Part shown: in pieces, positions 44,831-56,564 of the stretch | How the letters are laid out: every line of letters begins with the position of its first letter | How positions within the stretch are numbered: the stretch's first letter is position 1 | From: Fratercula arctica | Lineage: Eukaryota; Chordata; Aves; Charadriiformes; Alcidae | Assembly (NCBI GenBank): GCA_947846985.1 | Contig: CANTUZ010000001.1 | Location: 1,426,001-1,490,000 of the forward strand | DNA: 64,000 nucleotides | Reading direction: 5' to 3' | The notes under the pieces: generated by a model | Seen by the model: only the letters and a program-made list of their open reading frames with translations | Databases searched by the model: none | Told to the model about the DNA's origin: nothing | Made by a program: the position numbers and the translations under genes

Positions 44831-47800
44831 ACTATCCTTGGGCCAAGCTACAGTCAAGGAGAGAACATGGACATTTCTAGGTTTGGATTAGCATCCTCCC
44901 AAAGCAGGGGTATCAAATGGTGGCTCAGACCTCATATAACTCTTGTCCCTCTTGACCACAAGGACCCAGCTGAGAAGTTGACCTATTGTCCTAATGTATG
45001 TGGTCCCCTCTCCCTCTGGGCAACATTCCCACATTCCCAGCCATCAGCCATCCAAGAATTCAGAGAAGGGTGTGTTTTCTGGCACATCTATTCGTGTCCC
45101 ATCATTGCAACCTGGAGAGGAGGAGGAGGAGGGTTGGAGTGCACACAGAAGGAACAGGCAATGCTGAAGACAGCCTGACCTTGCCAAGACAGCTTTGGCA
45201 TGGTCGCCTGAGCTGGTTTCCAGCCTCTTCTCTCCATGACTTCTATAATCGTCTTTTTTCTCTATACTAAAATGGGGATATGAAAACCCTGAGGAAAGAC
45301 TCATCCTCTTTTTTTCTTAGGGTCTCCTGATGCACCATTGGGAGGGCAGGGAAGACTTCTCAGCCAGTTGTTAAGTATCTGGTGCCTGTTGGCTTGCAAA
45401 AGCATCAGGATAAAACTCTCATCTGGTGAATCCCCAGAAATAACAATTTGTGGCTGCTGGAGACACAGGATGCTACTCTTTGGGGTGCTTTCCCTCTACA
45501 ATCCAGGCCTCTGTGCTTAATTCCCCCCAGACTTTTTCAGACACAGAAATAATAAGTGAACTCAAAATCTTGAAGCCAGGAATAAATCATGACACTTGTA
45601 ATTGAGAGTTTCTTAATTTCTGTGTCTGATTAAAGATAGCTGCTGGGTTTGTGCATAAAAGACTCCAGAAACCCAGGGAAGGAAGAAAAGAGGATAAGAA
45701 GACGACGGGAATAGAAAAATGCAAGATCAAGGAGAAGAAAGACACAAGAGAAATCTTGTTCAAGTACCAGAGATAAGGGAGACAGAAAAAGAATGAGTGG
45801 TTTCCCTTGTGACTACATCTGTGTTTATTTCTGCCCTTTTGGGGCAGAAATACAGGGATTTGTGCTCTTCTGGAGTGAAATGTGGCAGCTATTTAACATC
45901 ATAAAGTTACAAAGATGAAAGCATATCAAGAAGAAATAAAACTGACTGGGAAATTGCTTTTTTGTTGAAAAAAACACCCAGGGAAATAGGAAAACCTTTC
46001 ATTAGAACTTACATGGCTGCACTGCCAAGAGATTCATGGTCCAAAAAGCCACAAGCCTGCAGCCCAGGGCAACCCCTCTGAGCCCCATGTATGTCTTCTG
46101 GTCCTGCAGCTCCAGCCTGAAGGACTCCATCCAAGGCCAAGGACACATCCACATGCCATCGCAGGTGGTGCCAGGCCTGAAGGGGACCCTGCTGGGAGAG
46201 GAGCTGGTTCTCCTGACCTAAGATGTCTTCCAGGGACATTCCTCACATCTGAGAGGGGTTCATGGGGAAGTCCAAGCCAGTGGTCCCCAGGGCAATGATG
46301 AGTGTAGAGATAAAAAAAAGTACAAGAGGAATGGTGAAAGATTCCCTCTTTTGTAGCGTACAGAAGAAATCTGTGTCTTTCCTTCCTGGGATGTTATCCA
46401 CTCACATCAAAGCAGGATGTTCTCTGCCAGCACGTGATTGCTTGGTGGTCTTTGCATGCAGGACAAAACAAGGTGCTATGGTGAGTAGAGCTGTTGAAAA
46501 GCCCTTCTCCCAACCCAAGAGATGATGGGAGCGGGTTCCAGCCATTTTCCGCCACCCTTTGGTGCAGATTTTGGGCCAGGCAGTCTCCCAAAGTCCCCCC
46601 AGCTCTACATGCATGTGGTGCTACGGTCACAGGGGTGTCCTTCCCACTGTGTTGGGTTACCTAGGAGAAGGTACAGATCTTTTTCCTGCTGGTTTGGAAG
46701 GGTGTTGGCCTCATCTGATGTGAAATGGGAAATTTTTTGTGTCCAGCTTTAAGAAAAGGGAGGTTGCCACAGGATGTGTGCACTTTCCTGAGACTTTACT
46801 TTCTTCTTTTTCATTGTTTTCTTTATTTCCAAGTGAATCATACAGAGTAGGAGCCTCATGATGGTGCTCCATAGCCAGGGGCCTGTATAGGAATGGCAAT
46901 GATGTTAGAGGCTGTAAGGTCGAGGCTAGTCTACCTAAATCCTTCATCCTGTACAGATTTTTCCAACTCAGATGACCTTTTTGTCATTGTATGAAAACCC
47001 TAAGATGGTCCTCATTGCTTCCAGGTGGATGTTAGAGGCTTTGCAACACTGCAAGAATAAAAATACTCTCTCTGTTTCCTCAGCCAGCAATTCCACCTGC
47101 TTTCATTACCTCCCTGGCTTCTCTCTGCCATGTCTCCAGCCAACTCTGAGCAAGTCTATTCCCTCAATGCAAATAATATCTCTATTATAGATTAGCTGAA
47201 AGAGAGAAGGAGAAATCTTCGTGTCTGGGCACTGGCCCATGTCAGTTATTACACTGGGAATTTCCAGAAATAAATGCACAAACAGTTTCAGCTGGAACCA
47301 AAATCTTCAAGAGACCCTTGAGATGGCTGTTTCACACCAAATGGTGCTGGGGCTTTTAACATATTGCAAATGCACTTCAAAGAGCTTAGCTGTACGTAAA
47401 TTTTGACCCTTAGAAATCTTTATCTTGTGTGAAGACAGACTGAAGAATATAAAATTTGGTGCAGTTTGTAAATACCTTTTTTTTTTTCCTTTAGAAATCT
47501 TCAGATATATGGTATGGTTCTCATGACAAAAAGCATACCCTCCCCAATAATCACCCTGCTCCAGCAGCACAGGCAGTTGCTCGGAAAACTTCCAGACTCA
47601 TTAGTTCCTCCTATCATCACCAACAAAAGTCAGGTTCAGTGATTTCTAATGGTTTCCTTTGTGAACAGAGAATTGAATCTGACCTGCTTCGTTTTTACAA
47701 CTATCAATTGCTTCTCGCTGGTGGTTTTCTCCTCCAGGTCAGTTATGTCTGATTCTCTTTAAGCTTTGACAAATGCATGGGCTTGTGGCACAGATGAATG

Positions 47801-48027
47801 GCACATCACACTTTTGGATAGCTCGGGAGAATCTTAATTGCCTTCCTCTTGTCATACATCCTCAGTCTTCCTTTCTGTGTCAGCAACGTCCTCAGTAATT
47901 TCAAGACCGTCACCACAGCACCCTGAGTGAAACTGGTTCTGGAGAACCCGAACCCATTTATCTCCATGATCTTGCAGCGTTAAGCCTTGCTGGGAAACCT
48001 GTGTGGTGCAATTCCCAGAAGCAGCGT
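44831..48027. other. Intergenic stretch without recognised genes
   Basis: About 3.2 kb of unique-looking sequence. It holds an 11-bp perfect hairpin at 45826-45852 and a T-run at 47477-47487. Open frames at 46009-46246 on both strands have no recognised family. Confidence 0.65.
45826..45852. repeat. Perfect 11-bp inverted repeat with 5-base loop
   Basis: TATTTCTGCCC, loop TTTTG, GGGCAGAAATA. It is short for a microRNA precursor and I do not call it one. Confidence 0.85.
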
Positions 48028-48370
48028 CCTCTTTTCAGTACTTAAAGGGGGATTATAAGAAAGATGGAGACAGACTTTTTAATAAGGCCTGTAGCGATAG
48101 GATGAGGGGCAATGGTTTTAAACTGAAAGAGGGAAGATTCACACTAGATCTAAGGAAGAAATGTTTTACGCTGAGGGTGGTGAGCCCCTGGCCCAGGTTG
48201 CCCAGAGAGGTGGGAGATGCCCCATCCCTGGAGGTGTTCCAGGCCAGGTTGGATGGGGCTCTGAGCAACCTGGTCTGGTTGAAGATGTCCCTGCTCATGG
48301 CAGGGCTTTGGACCAGATGGCCTTTAAAGGTCCTTTCCAACCCAAACCCTTCTGTGATTCTATGATTCTT
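48028..48370 (+). mobile_element. CR1 3' fragment, + orientation
   Basis: CAGTACTTAAAGGGGGATTA, CGATAGGATGAGGGGCAATG, GTGGTGAGCCCCTGGCCCAG, ending CTTCTGTGATTCTATGATTC. A 120-residue remnant frame of the CR1 ORF2 end is still open. Shares its sublineage with 37485 and 59011. Confidence 0.93.
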
Positions 48371-48837
48371 GCAAGTCAGCTCCTGGCGTGCAGGAGCAAT
48401 ACCACCCTGTGGCATCCATCAGGATTTCTTTACCCTTTTCAGGCATGCACACACCTCTGGGTGATCTCTGCAGGACTGACACAGTGAGGAGGTGACAGCA
48501 GAAGTGACACTTTGCCTCTTCTCCACTTACAGACTGCAACTGGACCACTGGCTCCAGTTTCAACATCTCACTTCAAGGACAACCCAAAGAGCGCTCGTGT
48601 GACACTAATAAGTATAATCAGAGGCCAGGAAAACATGAGCTATTGGGAGGCAATTGGTGTCATTTAATCTGGAGGAAGGACGGCTGTGAGGAGACACAAT
48701 AGCAGTCTTCAATTATGTAAAAGGTCGTTGCAAAGAGGGGGAGGATAAACAGCTCTTCCAGGGACAGGACAAGAAGTCATGGACTGAAATTACAGCAAGA
48801 GACAAGCATGCTCAGATAGTCTTTATAGCTAGAAGGA

Positions 48838-48881
48838 GAGAACGTAACGTAACGTAACGTAACGTAACGTAACGTAACGGA
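48838..48881. repeat. (AACGT)n microsatellite
   Basis: About eight uninterrupted copies of AACGT, the last changing to AACGG. Each unit holds a CpG inside the palindrome ACGT. It passes directly into the AATAG repeat. Confidence 0.97.
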
Positions 48882-48950
48882 ACAGAATAGAATAGAATAG
48901 AATAGAATAGAATAGAATAGAATAGAATAGAATAGAATAGAATAGAATAT
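48882..48950. repeat. (AATAG)n microsatellite
   Basis: About thirteen copies of AATAG following one ACAGA transition unit. Confidence 0.97.
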
Positions 48951-49384
48951 TCTAAATTACAGCAAGGGACAACCCTTACAACAAGGTAGTCTTGGTAGCT
49001 AAAAGGAAAGTATGGCTCAGGGCTGAGTGCTTGCAGAGAGAGGGATGCTCTGTTGCTGGAGATTTTTAGCCAGGAGGGGTTTCATTCCCTCGACCCTCTT
49101 TTGGGGACAGTAAGTGTCTAGCTGAGCTCTCCCAGTCCCTCCCAGTCCTGTTTTCTGCTAATCAGATGTCTGCTCTGGTCTCACAGATCCTAAACACCCA
49201 TAATGGTTTGCACTATGTCCACTACAAACAGCCCACAAGCTGAGCACCACGTATTTTGGGGTGACCCAGCTCTGGGATGTGCTAAGAGCAGAAAGTTGTG
49301 CAGGAGCCGGGAGGTGCTGTTAGCTCTAGCTGCACTCTCCAGAAAGTAATTTTGAAATGATGGATCTGTTCCTGCATCCAGGCT

Positions 49385-49735
49385 CTAAAAGGGCAGAGAA
49401 ATAAATGGGAGAGGCTGCGGGGAAGAGTTATACGAATGATTTAGGAGCTGGAAAAGCACGTGCTACTGCAAGAGATGAAGGGAGTCCTGGCTATGGAGAT
49501 TATTACAGCAAAGGTTAAGAGGCTGTTAAATTGCTTTCTGTGCTTGCCAATGAAGACAGAGAATGCCTGATAGGAAGGGAAGTTTACCTGTAGCCGCTGA
49601 TGGCTAGAAGATAACAAGGGCCAAACTCTGCATGTTCAAACTGCGGAGAAACCGCACATTTTTAATACTGAGAGTGTTTAACCACTAGAATAGATTATGG
49701 AAGGATGCGGAAACTTTCCATTGCTTTGAAGAATT
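49385..49735 (+). mobile_element. Ancient CR1 or L3-type LINE 3' fragment
   Basis: Low similarity but correct order: ATGATTTAGGAGCTGGAAAA, a GAGATGAAGGGAGTCC block, GATAACAAGGGCCAAACTC, CTGAGAGTGTTTAACCACTAG, AACTTTCCATTGCTTTGAAG. This follows the ORF2 end and 3' UTR of CR1-clade elements. Boundaries are uncertain. Confidence 0.6.
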
Positions 49736-49794
49736 ATGTATTATTCTCAAAATGCCACTGTCACCCTCTTTGATCATAATGGTCTTGTATCTGG

Positions 49795-50366
49795 CCAGTA
49801 GGACTGGGGCAGTGACCATCCCCCTGTACTGGGCACTGGTGAGTCCCCACCTCGAGGGCTGTGTCCAGTTTTGGGCCCCTCACTCCAGGAAAGCCATTGA
49901 GGTGCTGGAGCATGTCCAGAGAAGGGCAACGGAGATGGTGAGGGGTCTGGAGCACAAGCCTTGTGAGGAGCGTCTGAGGGAGCTGGGAGTGTTCAGCCTG
50001 GAGAAAAGGAGGCTGAGGGGAGACCTTCTCGCTCTCTACAGCTCCCTGAAAGGAGGGTGTAGCCAGGAGGGGTCGGTCTCTTCTCCCAAGGAACAGGCGA
50101 CGGAACAAGAGGCAACAGCCTCGAGTTGCGCCGGGGAGGTTTAGGATGGATATGAGGAAAAATGTCTTCACGTAAAGGGTTCTCAAGCATTGTAAGAGGC
50201 TGCCCAGGGCAGTGGTGGAGTCGCCATCCCTGGAGGGATTTAAAATCTGGGCAGACGTGGTGCTTAGTAATATGGTTTAGTGATGGTTTTTGTCGGTGTT
50301 AGGTTTACAGTTGGACTCAATGATCTTAAAGGTCTTTTTGAACCTAAGTGATTCTATGATTCTAAT
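49795..50366 (+). mobile_element. CR1 LINE, about 570 bp of 3' region
   Basis: The remnant frame at 49752-50144 carries [39 protein letters not shown] and [20 protein letters not shown], the ORF2 carboxyl end. A 3' UTR and GTGATTCTATGATTCTAATG follow. Same sublineage as 41898-42385, opposite orientation. Confidence 0.94.
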
Positions 50367-52602
50367 GGTTCCTCATGATCTTATGAAAATGATGGAACCC
50401 ATGATCACCTTGAGGTGGGAGGAGAGGGTCTCCCTCGCTGTCTCTCCCATGCTAAACCTGGGGAGGTGCTCACCAGCCCCGAGGGCAGGCAGCATGGCTG
50501 ATGAAGCCTCTCCTCCCAAAAACCCAGAGGGTTTGCCCACTTTGCCTCCCAGGAGCAATCCCTGGTCTCTGCCACTCTTCTCCATGTCTGGGCATGATTT
50601 GGAGAGAAGACCTGGTTGACACAGGCTGGAGGAGAGATAGCAATTTAGCAGCATGGATAATTGCAGGTTGCATTCCTGAGAGATCTGTAAGCACTCACTA
50701 ACCCCGAAGGAACTGGATATTTCAGCAACGTTTCAGTTACAGACCTACACATGTCCTCCCTGCTGCCCTGAGGATGCTTCTCAAGCCTGTTTTTTGGTAA
50801 GTACAGACGTTGGAAGCTGCAAGCAATGGAAATCCCCCATGGATGAGGAGGAGGTGGGATTTGTCTTTTCAGGGAAAACCAGGGGAGAAACAAGAGGCAA
50901 AGGGGCAAGGAATGGGACAGACAACAGCATGTCTGTTTTGGGGCAGTACTGATGGGTGCTTGCCGCCTTCTTCCCTTGGCATCTCTTTAAACATGCGGCA
51001 TTGGGCTGGGGATACCTTTGGTCTCAACCATGCAGTTATGTCTATGGGGCAAGGTGAGAGAGAGTGACCTGGTGGAGATGGGGATGTCCTGGGTTGACGA
51101 AGGAGCTTGGACTGAGGACCAGGGCTGCAGGGCAGAGCAGTGGGAAGTAAAGGACGGGGGAGACCTTGGGGGATTTGAGCTCTGGGACAGGACAGGTAAG
51201 AGCTGTGGGCTGCAGCCTTGGTGGGGGTTCAGGTAGGAGAGGTGCAGAGTACTAGCAGATGGCCTCCCACCCAGCAGAGAGCATCAGCTGGTGATGGACA
51301 TGTGCAGGGTTCCTGCCTTCCCCTCTCCTGCTCCCAACACGAGCTTTTCTCTTCTTTCTGTTGGAAACACAGCAGTCTTGCTCCAACAGAGTGGATTAGA
51401 GCGCCACACAGCAGAGTCCTGATGCGAGTTAGATGGAGAGGGACCGTCTGTCCAGCTGGGCTCTTTTGTCAGCATTAATTGCACCGCTTGCTTACCTTTT
51501 TTACAGCCGACATCTCAGTTTTGAGTCATTCCAGCCACTCTTTTCCTCCGCATCCAGAGCCAAACTGGATGATCCTGCTGCAAAAGGCAGAGCACAACTT
51601 TGCTTATAACTTCCTAACCAGGTTTTGACTGTGTCCATCATCAATTAAAACGGAGATGAAACCCGCCAAAAAAGTCATTAGCAGTTTAGCAGAGGGTCAG
51701 AAAACAGGTCATTGACTTGCTTTATCACAGCTCTGAAATTCTCCTAAGAATAGAGCACTTTAGATTAATTGGGGGGAAAATGGATTGGAAAGTTGCAATT
51801 AAGTTGATGTCATAATTTTGAAAAAATCAGGTGCTCTGTAGTTCTCCTCTCCCGACTTTAATTGGTGTTCCAGTCCCAGTTGGCTGTATTGATAAAATGC
51901 TGCCCATAAGAAATGTATAATTAGCATTGGTTTAAGAGGTACAAACTTTTTAAAGAAAAAATGATTAAGGACTAGGCAAACTGCAATGCTTTTTTTTTTT
52001 TTTTTTCTTTTTTTACCTTCTAGAAGCTGTGGGTAATTGTAGCAGGTCTATGCAAGAGTGAGGTCAGATAAACAGGGGAGAAAAGCATGATGCCTAATTG
52101 CACAGGCACTTCAATATTTTGGCAGTGACCTCTCAGCTACGTCGGTTGACACCAAGGAACTCATTAGCTGGGTTATCATTTAACCGTGATCTGAACAGCA
52201 CATAAAGGTTTTGCAGCCCTCCAAGACGCAGAGGCGAACGCGGGCAGAAGGAAGGCAGGCAAAGCAGTATTGCTGGAAACAGGTATTTCTGCAAGACAGG
52301 AATCCAGGATTTCTCAGACTATCCATAGCTCCTTTGGATGGACCTTGCTTTTCACAACCCTGCATGAGAGGCTTTTTCCAGCCTGGATAACTTACAGCTT
52401 TCCAGCGCCGCGTTTACTTTGCTCTGCAGAGACAGCATCTGACCAACACACACAGATTGAAGTTTGTGACCGAGCAAGCCTATGATAGCAAAATCTAGTG
52501 CTTCGGATGAGAGCAGATGTTGCTCTCTGTGCCTCTGCCTTGACCCGCATTTGCAATATGTTCAGGGCAAGTCTGTAAGGTCCTGAGCGGGTCCGTGCTT
52601 TC
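50367..52602. other. Intergenic stretch; AT-rich part with TAAT motifs
   Basis: No gene or interspersed repeat recognised. From about 51470 to 52100 the sequence turns AT-rich with many ATTAATTG, TAATTAGC and TTTAATT motifs and looks unlike its surroundings. A T-run interrupted once by C lies at 51990-52014. Confidence 0.6.
51990..52014. repeat. T-run
   Basis: Twenty-four T in 25 bases, interrupted by one C. Confidence 0.95.
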
Positions 52603-52988
52603 CTGGTGCTCAGCCTGGAGAAGAGAAGGCTCCAAGGAGACCTTATAGCGGCCTTCCAGTCCCTAAAGGGGGCCTACAGGAAGGATGGGGAGGGAATCTT
52701 TATCAGGGAGTGTAATGATAGGACGCGGGCTAACGGTCTCAAACTGAAAGAGGGGACATTTAGATTGGATACCAGGAAGAAATTCATTACTGTAAGGGTG
52801 GTGAGCCCCTGGCGCAGGTTGCCCAGGGAAGTTGTGGGTGCCCCATCCCTGGAGGGGTTCAAGGCCAGGTTGGACGGGGCTTTGAGCAGCCTGGTCTAGT
52901 GGGAGGTGTCCCTGCCCATGGCAGGGGGGTTGGAATGAGATGATCTTTAAGGTCCCTTCCAACCCAAACCATTCTGTGATTCTGTGAA
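52603..52988 (+). mobile_element. CR1 3' region, + orientation
   Basis: CTCAGCCTGGAGAAGAGAAGG, TTATAGCGGCCTTCCAGTCC, TGGTGAGCCCCTGGCGCAGG, ending CATTCTGTGATTCTGTG. An open 97-residue ORF2-end remnant lies at 52606-52899. Confidence 0.94.
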
Positions 52989-53622
52989 AATGCAGCAGTG
53001 CTGAGCACCGAGCAATTCGAGGCACTGAGGAACTCGTGTTGGAAAAAGGCAGGAGAAACTGAGTTTCTGGTCTTCTAATAATGTCCTTCACTGCATTTAA
53101 ATTAAAGGACTGAATCTGGAAATGTGGCCCTTGATGACTCCAGGCTTGCAGAGAGCAATTCCCTTTGCTTGCCCCAAGACTTCCCCAGGGGCTTTTGCTG
53201 AAATGCCCCACTTCAGCAACGCCACCAGTTCTTTTTGGGTGTTTATACCCTTCAAACTACTCTGCACAGGCATCAGACTCTCCTTTGCCATCATTCATTT
53301 GAGCTTTGCATATTTAACTCTTTTAATCTTCCACCAATAAATCACTCCTTTCTAACCTTTAATCGTTTTCAATGCTGTCCTCAAAAATCCCTTCAGCGTG
53401 ATGACACCCGTCAGGTACTGAGTTAATTAATAGATGGCAGATCTCTTCCAGCACTGAGCTGCACTTCTGGAAAACAACCTGAAAAGCACAAAGGAAAGAG
53501 AAGATTGGGTTTAAGTGTTGGATGCGGCACCCGCATCTGTCTTGACAGTTAAAACTCAGGAGCAAGTGGAAGAGAAGAGACCTGCATTCACCTTGGAAGT
53601 GGCATGACCAAAGTGGCTGTAG
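52989..53622. other. Unannotated spacer
   Basis: No feature recognised. Confidence 0.7.
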
Positions 53623-53905
53623 GCTCATAGAATCATGGTGTTGGGTTGGAAGGGACCTTTAAAGGCCATCTAGTCCAACCCCTCTGCCGTGAGCAGGGAC
53701 GTCTTCCACTAGATCAGGTTGCTCAGAGCCTCATCAAACCTGGCCTTGAATGTCTCCAGGGATGGGGCCTCCACCACCTCTCTGGGCAACCTGGGCCACT
53801 GTCTCACCACCCTCAGTGTAAAGAACTTCTTCCTAATGTCTGATCTAAACCTGCCCTGCTCTAGTTTAAAACCATTGCCCCTTGTCCTATCACTCCACAC
53901 CCATG
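53623..53905 (-). mobile_element. CR1 3' fragment, reverse orientation
   Basis: TCATAGAATCATGGTGTTGG, GGAAGGGACCTTTAAAGGCC, CACTAGATCAGGTTGCTCAG, CCATTGCCCCTTGTCCTATC. Closely similar to 57968-58392 and to the reverse complement of 25900-26155. Confidence 0.94.
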
Positions 53906-54836
53906 CAAACTCATGCTGGTACATGTCTGGGTATGGGCTCTCTGGACCTGGGGCAGCCCCATACTTTGCAGGTCAGACCTGTAGTGCAGAGGTAGGAGAG
54001 AGATCTGCGGCAATTGTAACACCACACAAAGGTTTTTATGGCATGGAGCAGTCCACGGGATCTCATTTTGGTGGGAAATGTGAGTACAGTTTGGGTCCAG
54101 CATGTAGATACATCAATGGAGGTGTCTAGGAAGAAGTGCCTGGGTGTGTGCTTGGTGTCTAACCTCCTGTGATACTCAATGCAGACATAGTCATTGCTGT
54201 TGGTGGACTCTGGAGAGCAATTCTGCTCACCCTAAAGTAAGCACCTACCTACCAATAACCCTGTCCTCCACTGGACTCAATTCAGCTCCCTTAGCATCCT
54301 GCTTTGCCTCCAGGTCTCTTCCACGCCTGGGGCATCTCCAACACAGCTCTAGACACCCATACATGCTATTAAATCCCTTGGCTCAGTCCATCTGCCTGTA
54401 CGTGAGCATCTGAAATCATGTGAGACCCATGGGGTATCTCAGCCAACCATCCTCACAGGGGTGACAGAGAGGGCAAAGGACCTATGGGGACATGTGTCAT
54501 GCTAGACTGTGGGAGGCCAGGTGGGATGCAGGAGGACAGGGAAGTCTTCTGTCTTACTGGAGCCCGGGTTAAGGACATCACCAGGAAACTCCCCAGTTTG
54601 ATATAGTCCTCAGACTATTACCCGTTACTGATTTTCCGTGTAGGTGGAGATGGAGCTGCGACTCGTAGACCAAGAGCAATCAAAAAGGACTTCAGGGCCT
54701 TGGGAAGGTTGGTGAGGGAGTCTGGGGCACAGGTTATTTTCTCCTCGCTCCTTCCAGTTGCAGGCAGTGACATTGGAAGGAACAGATGAATCCAGTCCAT
54801 GAATACATGGCTCCGTGGCTGGTGTCGCCACCACAA
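53906..54836. other. Unannotated spacer
   Basis: Unique-looking sequence; no feature recognised. Confidence 0.7.
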
Positions 54837-54850
54837 TTTTTTTTTTTTTT
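54837..54850. repeat. T-run
   Basis: Fourteen uninterrupted T just before the CR1 5'-region fragment. Confidence 0.95.
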
Positions 54851-54854
54851 AAAT

Positions 54855-55245
54855 GGGATGGCCTACACAGCACTGGGCTTATTGACATCAAATGGGAAAC
54901 ACCTTTCTCAAAGGAGGAAGAGGGTCTTTGCCCAAGAGATTGTGGGGCTGATCGACGGGGGCTTTAAACTAGATGTGAAGGGGGAGGGGAATAATAATAT
55001 TAGGCTTGTGTGTGACAAGCTGTGGGATAACACATCAGGGTTAGAGGGACGGGGCGCTAGTAAGAGCCTTCAGCCTGTTGCCCCGAGGCATGCTGGGGAT
55101 GCTACATCACAGTCAAGGTCTTACGGAGACAAGCCAGGGGCTCCTGAGGTAGTCAGAGTCAACAGGGAAACACCTGTGAAACACCCCATGGGGTGCTCCT
55201 CTAAGAAGGCGTCACAGCCAACAGCTTGGTCAAGTCCTCTGTCTA
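54855..55245 (+). mobile_element. CR1 5'-region fragment (ORF1 end / ORF1-ORF2 junction)
   Basis: Unlike all other copies here, this matches the region upstream of ORF2. GGATGGCCTACAC is followed by CTCAAAGGAGGAAGAGGGTC, TTTGCCCAAGAGATTGTGGG and GGGGGCTTTAAACTAGATGTG, then AAGGGGGAGGGG, and later GTGAAACACCCCATGGGG with CACAGCCAACAGC. The frame at 54786-55316 reads SQRRKRVFAQEIVGLIDGGF, the ORF1-type carboxyl end in CR1. It is isolated from any 3' part. The call rests on the remembered CR1 layout. Confidence 0.68.
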
Positions 55246-56564
55246 CTGATGGACAACGCTTTAGCCCTGCCCTCTCCCCTCGGCCACAGGGATGTAGTTT
55301 ATCCCGGAGGTGGTGATCACAGGTTCATTAGGGTCTCCATGCAGCAGCCATGGCTCGAGGAATGTGTTAGCTGCACCAAGTCAAGACCTGGCAAACTTCC
55401 CTGGTGGTTAAAACTGCCCCTGATGCTTCAGGATCGTGCTGCTGTGAAATGCCTCTGCTCGGGGTCATGCTCAAAGACTCAGATGACAACGGCTGCCCCT
55501 GTGGTCAAGAGAGGCTGAAGATGTGTGAAGAGCCTATGGGACCTGTGCTGGGCTGATTGTCCAAGGCTGCTGCTGGAGTGAGATAGGTGTGGGTGGTAGA
55601 CACCAAAATGTAAGGATCTAACCGCGAAGTTGTGTATCCAGCCTCCTGCTGCAGCCAGTGGAGATCCTGGCTCGGCTCCGTTCTCACGCAGAGGAGCCCA
55701 GCACCACCGGAGATGGCCTTGGGCATCTGAGACATCCACATGGGGCTGGTAAATGTGGCACAGGACCTGCAAGACTCCTGTGTCCCCCTAGAGTAGTGGC
55801 TGGAGATGAGGAGGAATAGAATAGAGCATCTCAGAAAGCGCGTCAAAAATCGATGGAGCATTTACACACAAAAGATTGGGGGAAAAAAGTATTTCTTTAA
55901 ACTGCTGGTATTTCAAATTCAAGCAGTTTTAAGGTTTCAGTTACAAAAAAAGTGATAAAATAATTTTCCACTTTAAACACACTTTAATTTTTTTTTTTCA
56001 TATAAATATTTTGGTACAGCTGGGAGAAACTCATGACACATGAAAAAAATAACTGAATGTAGATATTCCCCCCCCGATGATGTCCTGACTCTGCTCAGCT
56101 TCTGTATGGCATTTTTGGTGTGATTTGGCAGTTGCTGGGGGACTGCGGTCCCTCGCAGTCTGTGTAGTGGGGAGCACAAGGACCATTTGCGCTTGCAGGA
56201 CAGTACGAGCTCTGCCACCACTTTCAGGTCCTTCTCACTTCTCCTTGCCCATGGAGGCAGCCGGACTGATAAACTTCAGCTGTCTATATCTCGTCAGCAA
56301 GCTGGTCCTCATCCCTGGCAGCTGGGCTTTTTTAAAGGTCACCTGAAGACGTGGGTGTAGCACTGGGAGCCTGGCAGGCACAGAATAGCCTGCGTCCATG
56401 ATGCTCATCCCACACCTGAACTGGGGGGGCTGATCCCCCACTGCAGCATAGATCCAGCCACCCTGCAGCTCTCTGAGCAACCTGTACTGGCCCTGAGCAT
56501 GACGTCTTATTTTGTGCAGCAATCCCAAATACCTGCAGTGCCTGCAATTCTAAAGAAGCCTGGT
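55246..56564. other. Unannotated stretch with one minus-strand open frame
   Basis: No repeat recognised. A 97-residue minus-strand frame at 56528-56235 reads as plausible protein but matches nothing that I know. T-rich sequence with ATATAAATA at 55988-56010 lies downstream of it. Confidence 0.55.
56235..56528 (-). other. Unassigned open reading frame, 97 codons
   Basis: A minus-strand frame from an ATG to a stop. It is moderately basic, with blocks such as GGWIYAAVGDQPPQFRCGMS and LQVTFKKAQLPGMRTSLLTR. I see no signal peptide or clear membrane helix, and I cannot name a family. It sits right beside a CR1 and could be chance, an isolated exon, or part of a retrocopy. It is listed only because its composition is less repeat-like than the neighbouring frames. 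Confidence 0.15.

Larger units (their letters stand above)
48648..49155 (+). mobile_element. Old CR1 LINE 3' region split by microsatellites
   Basis: Left arm: TTAATCTGGAGGAAGGACGG, GAGACACAATAGCAGTCTTC, AAAAGGTCGTTGCAAAGAGG, GGACAGGACAAGAAGTCATGG. Right arm: AAATTACAGCAAGGGACAAC, TGCTGGAGATTTTTAGCCAG and a worn 3' end. This is the order of an old CR1 3' region. The arms are separated by the pentamer repeats at 48838-48950. Confidence 0.75.

Noticed and set aside
48841..48880. CRISPR-like or telomere-like array
   Set aside because: A plain five-base microsatellite without spacers; the unit differs from TTAGGG.
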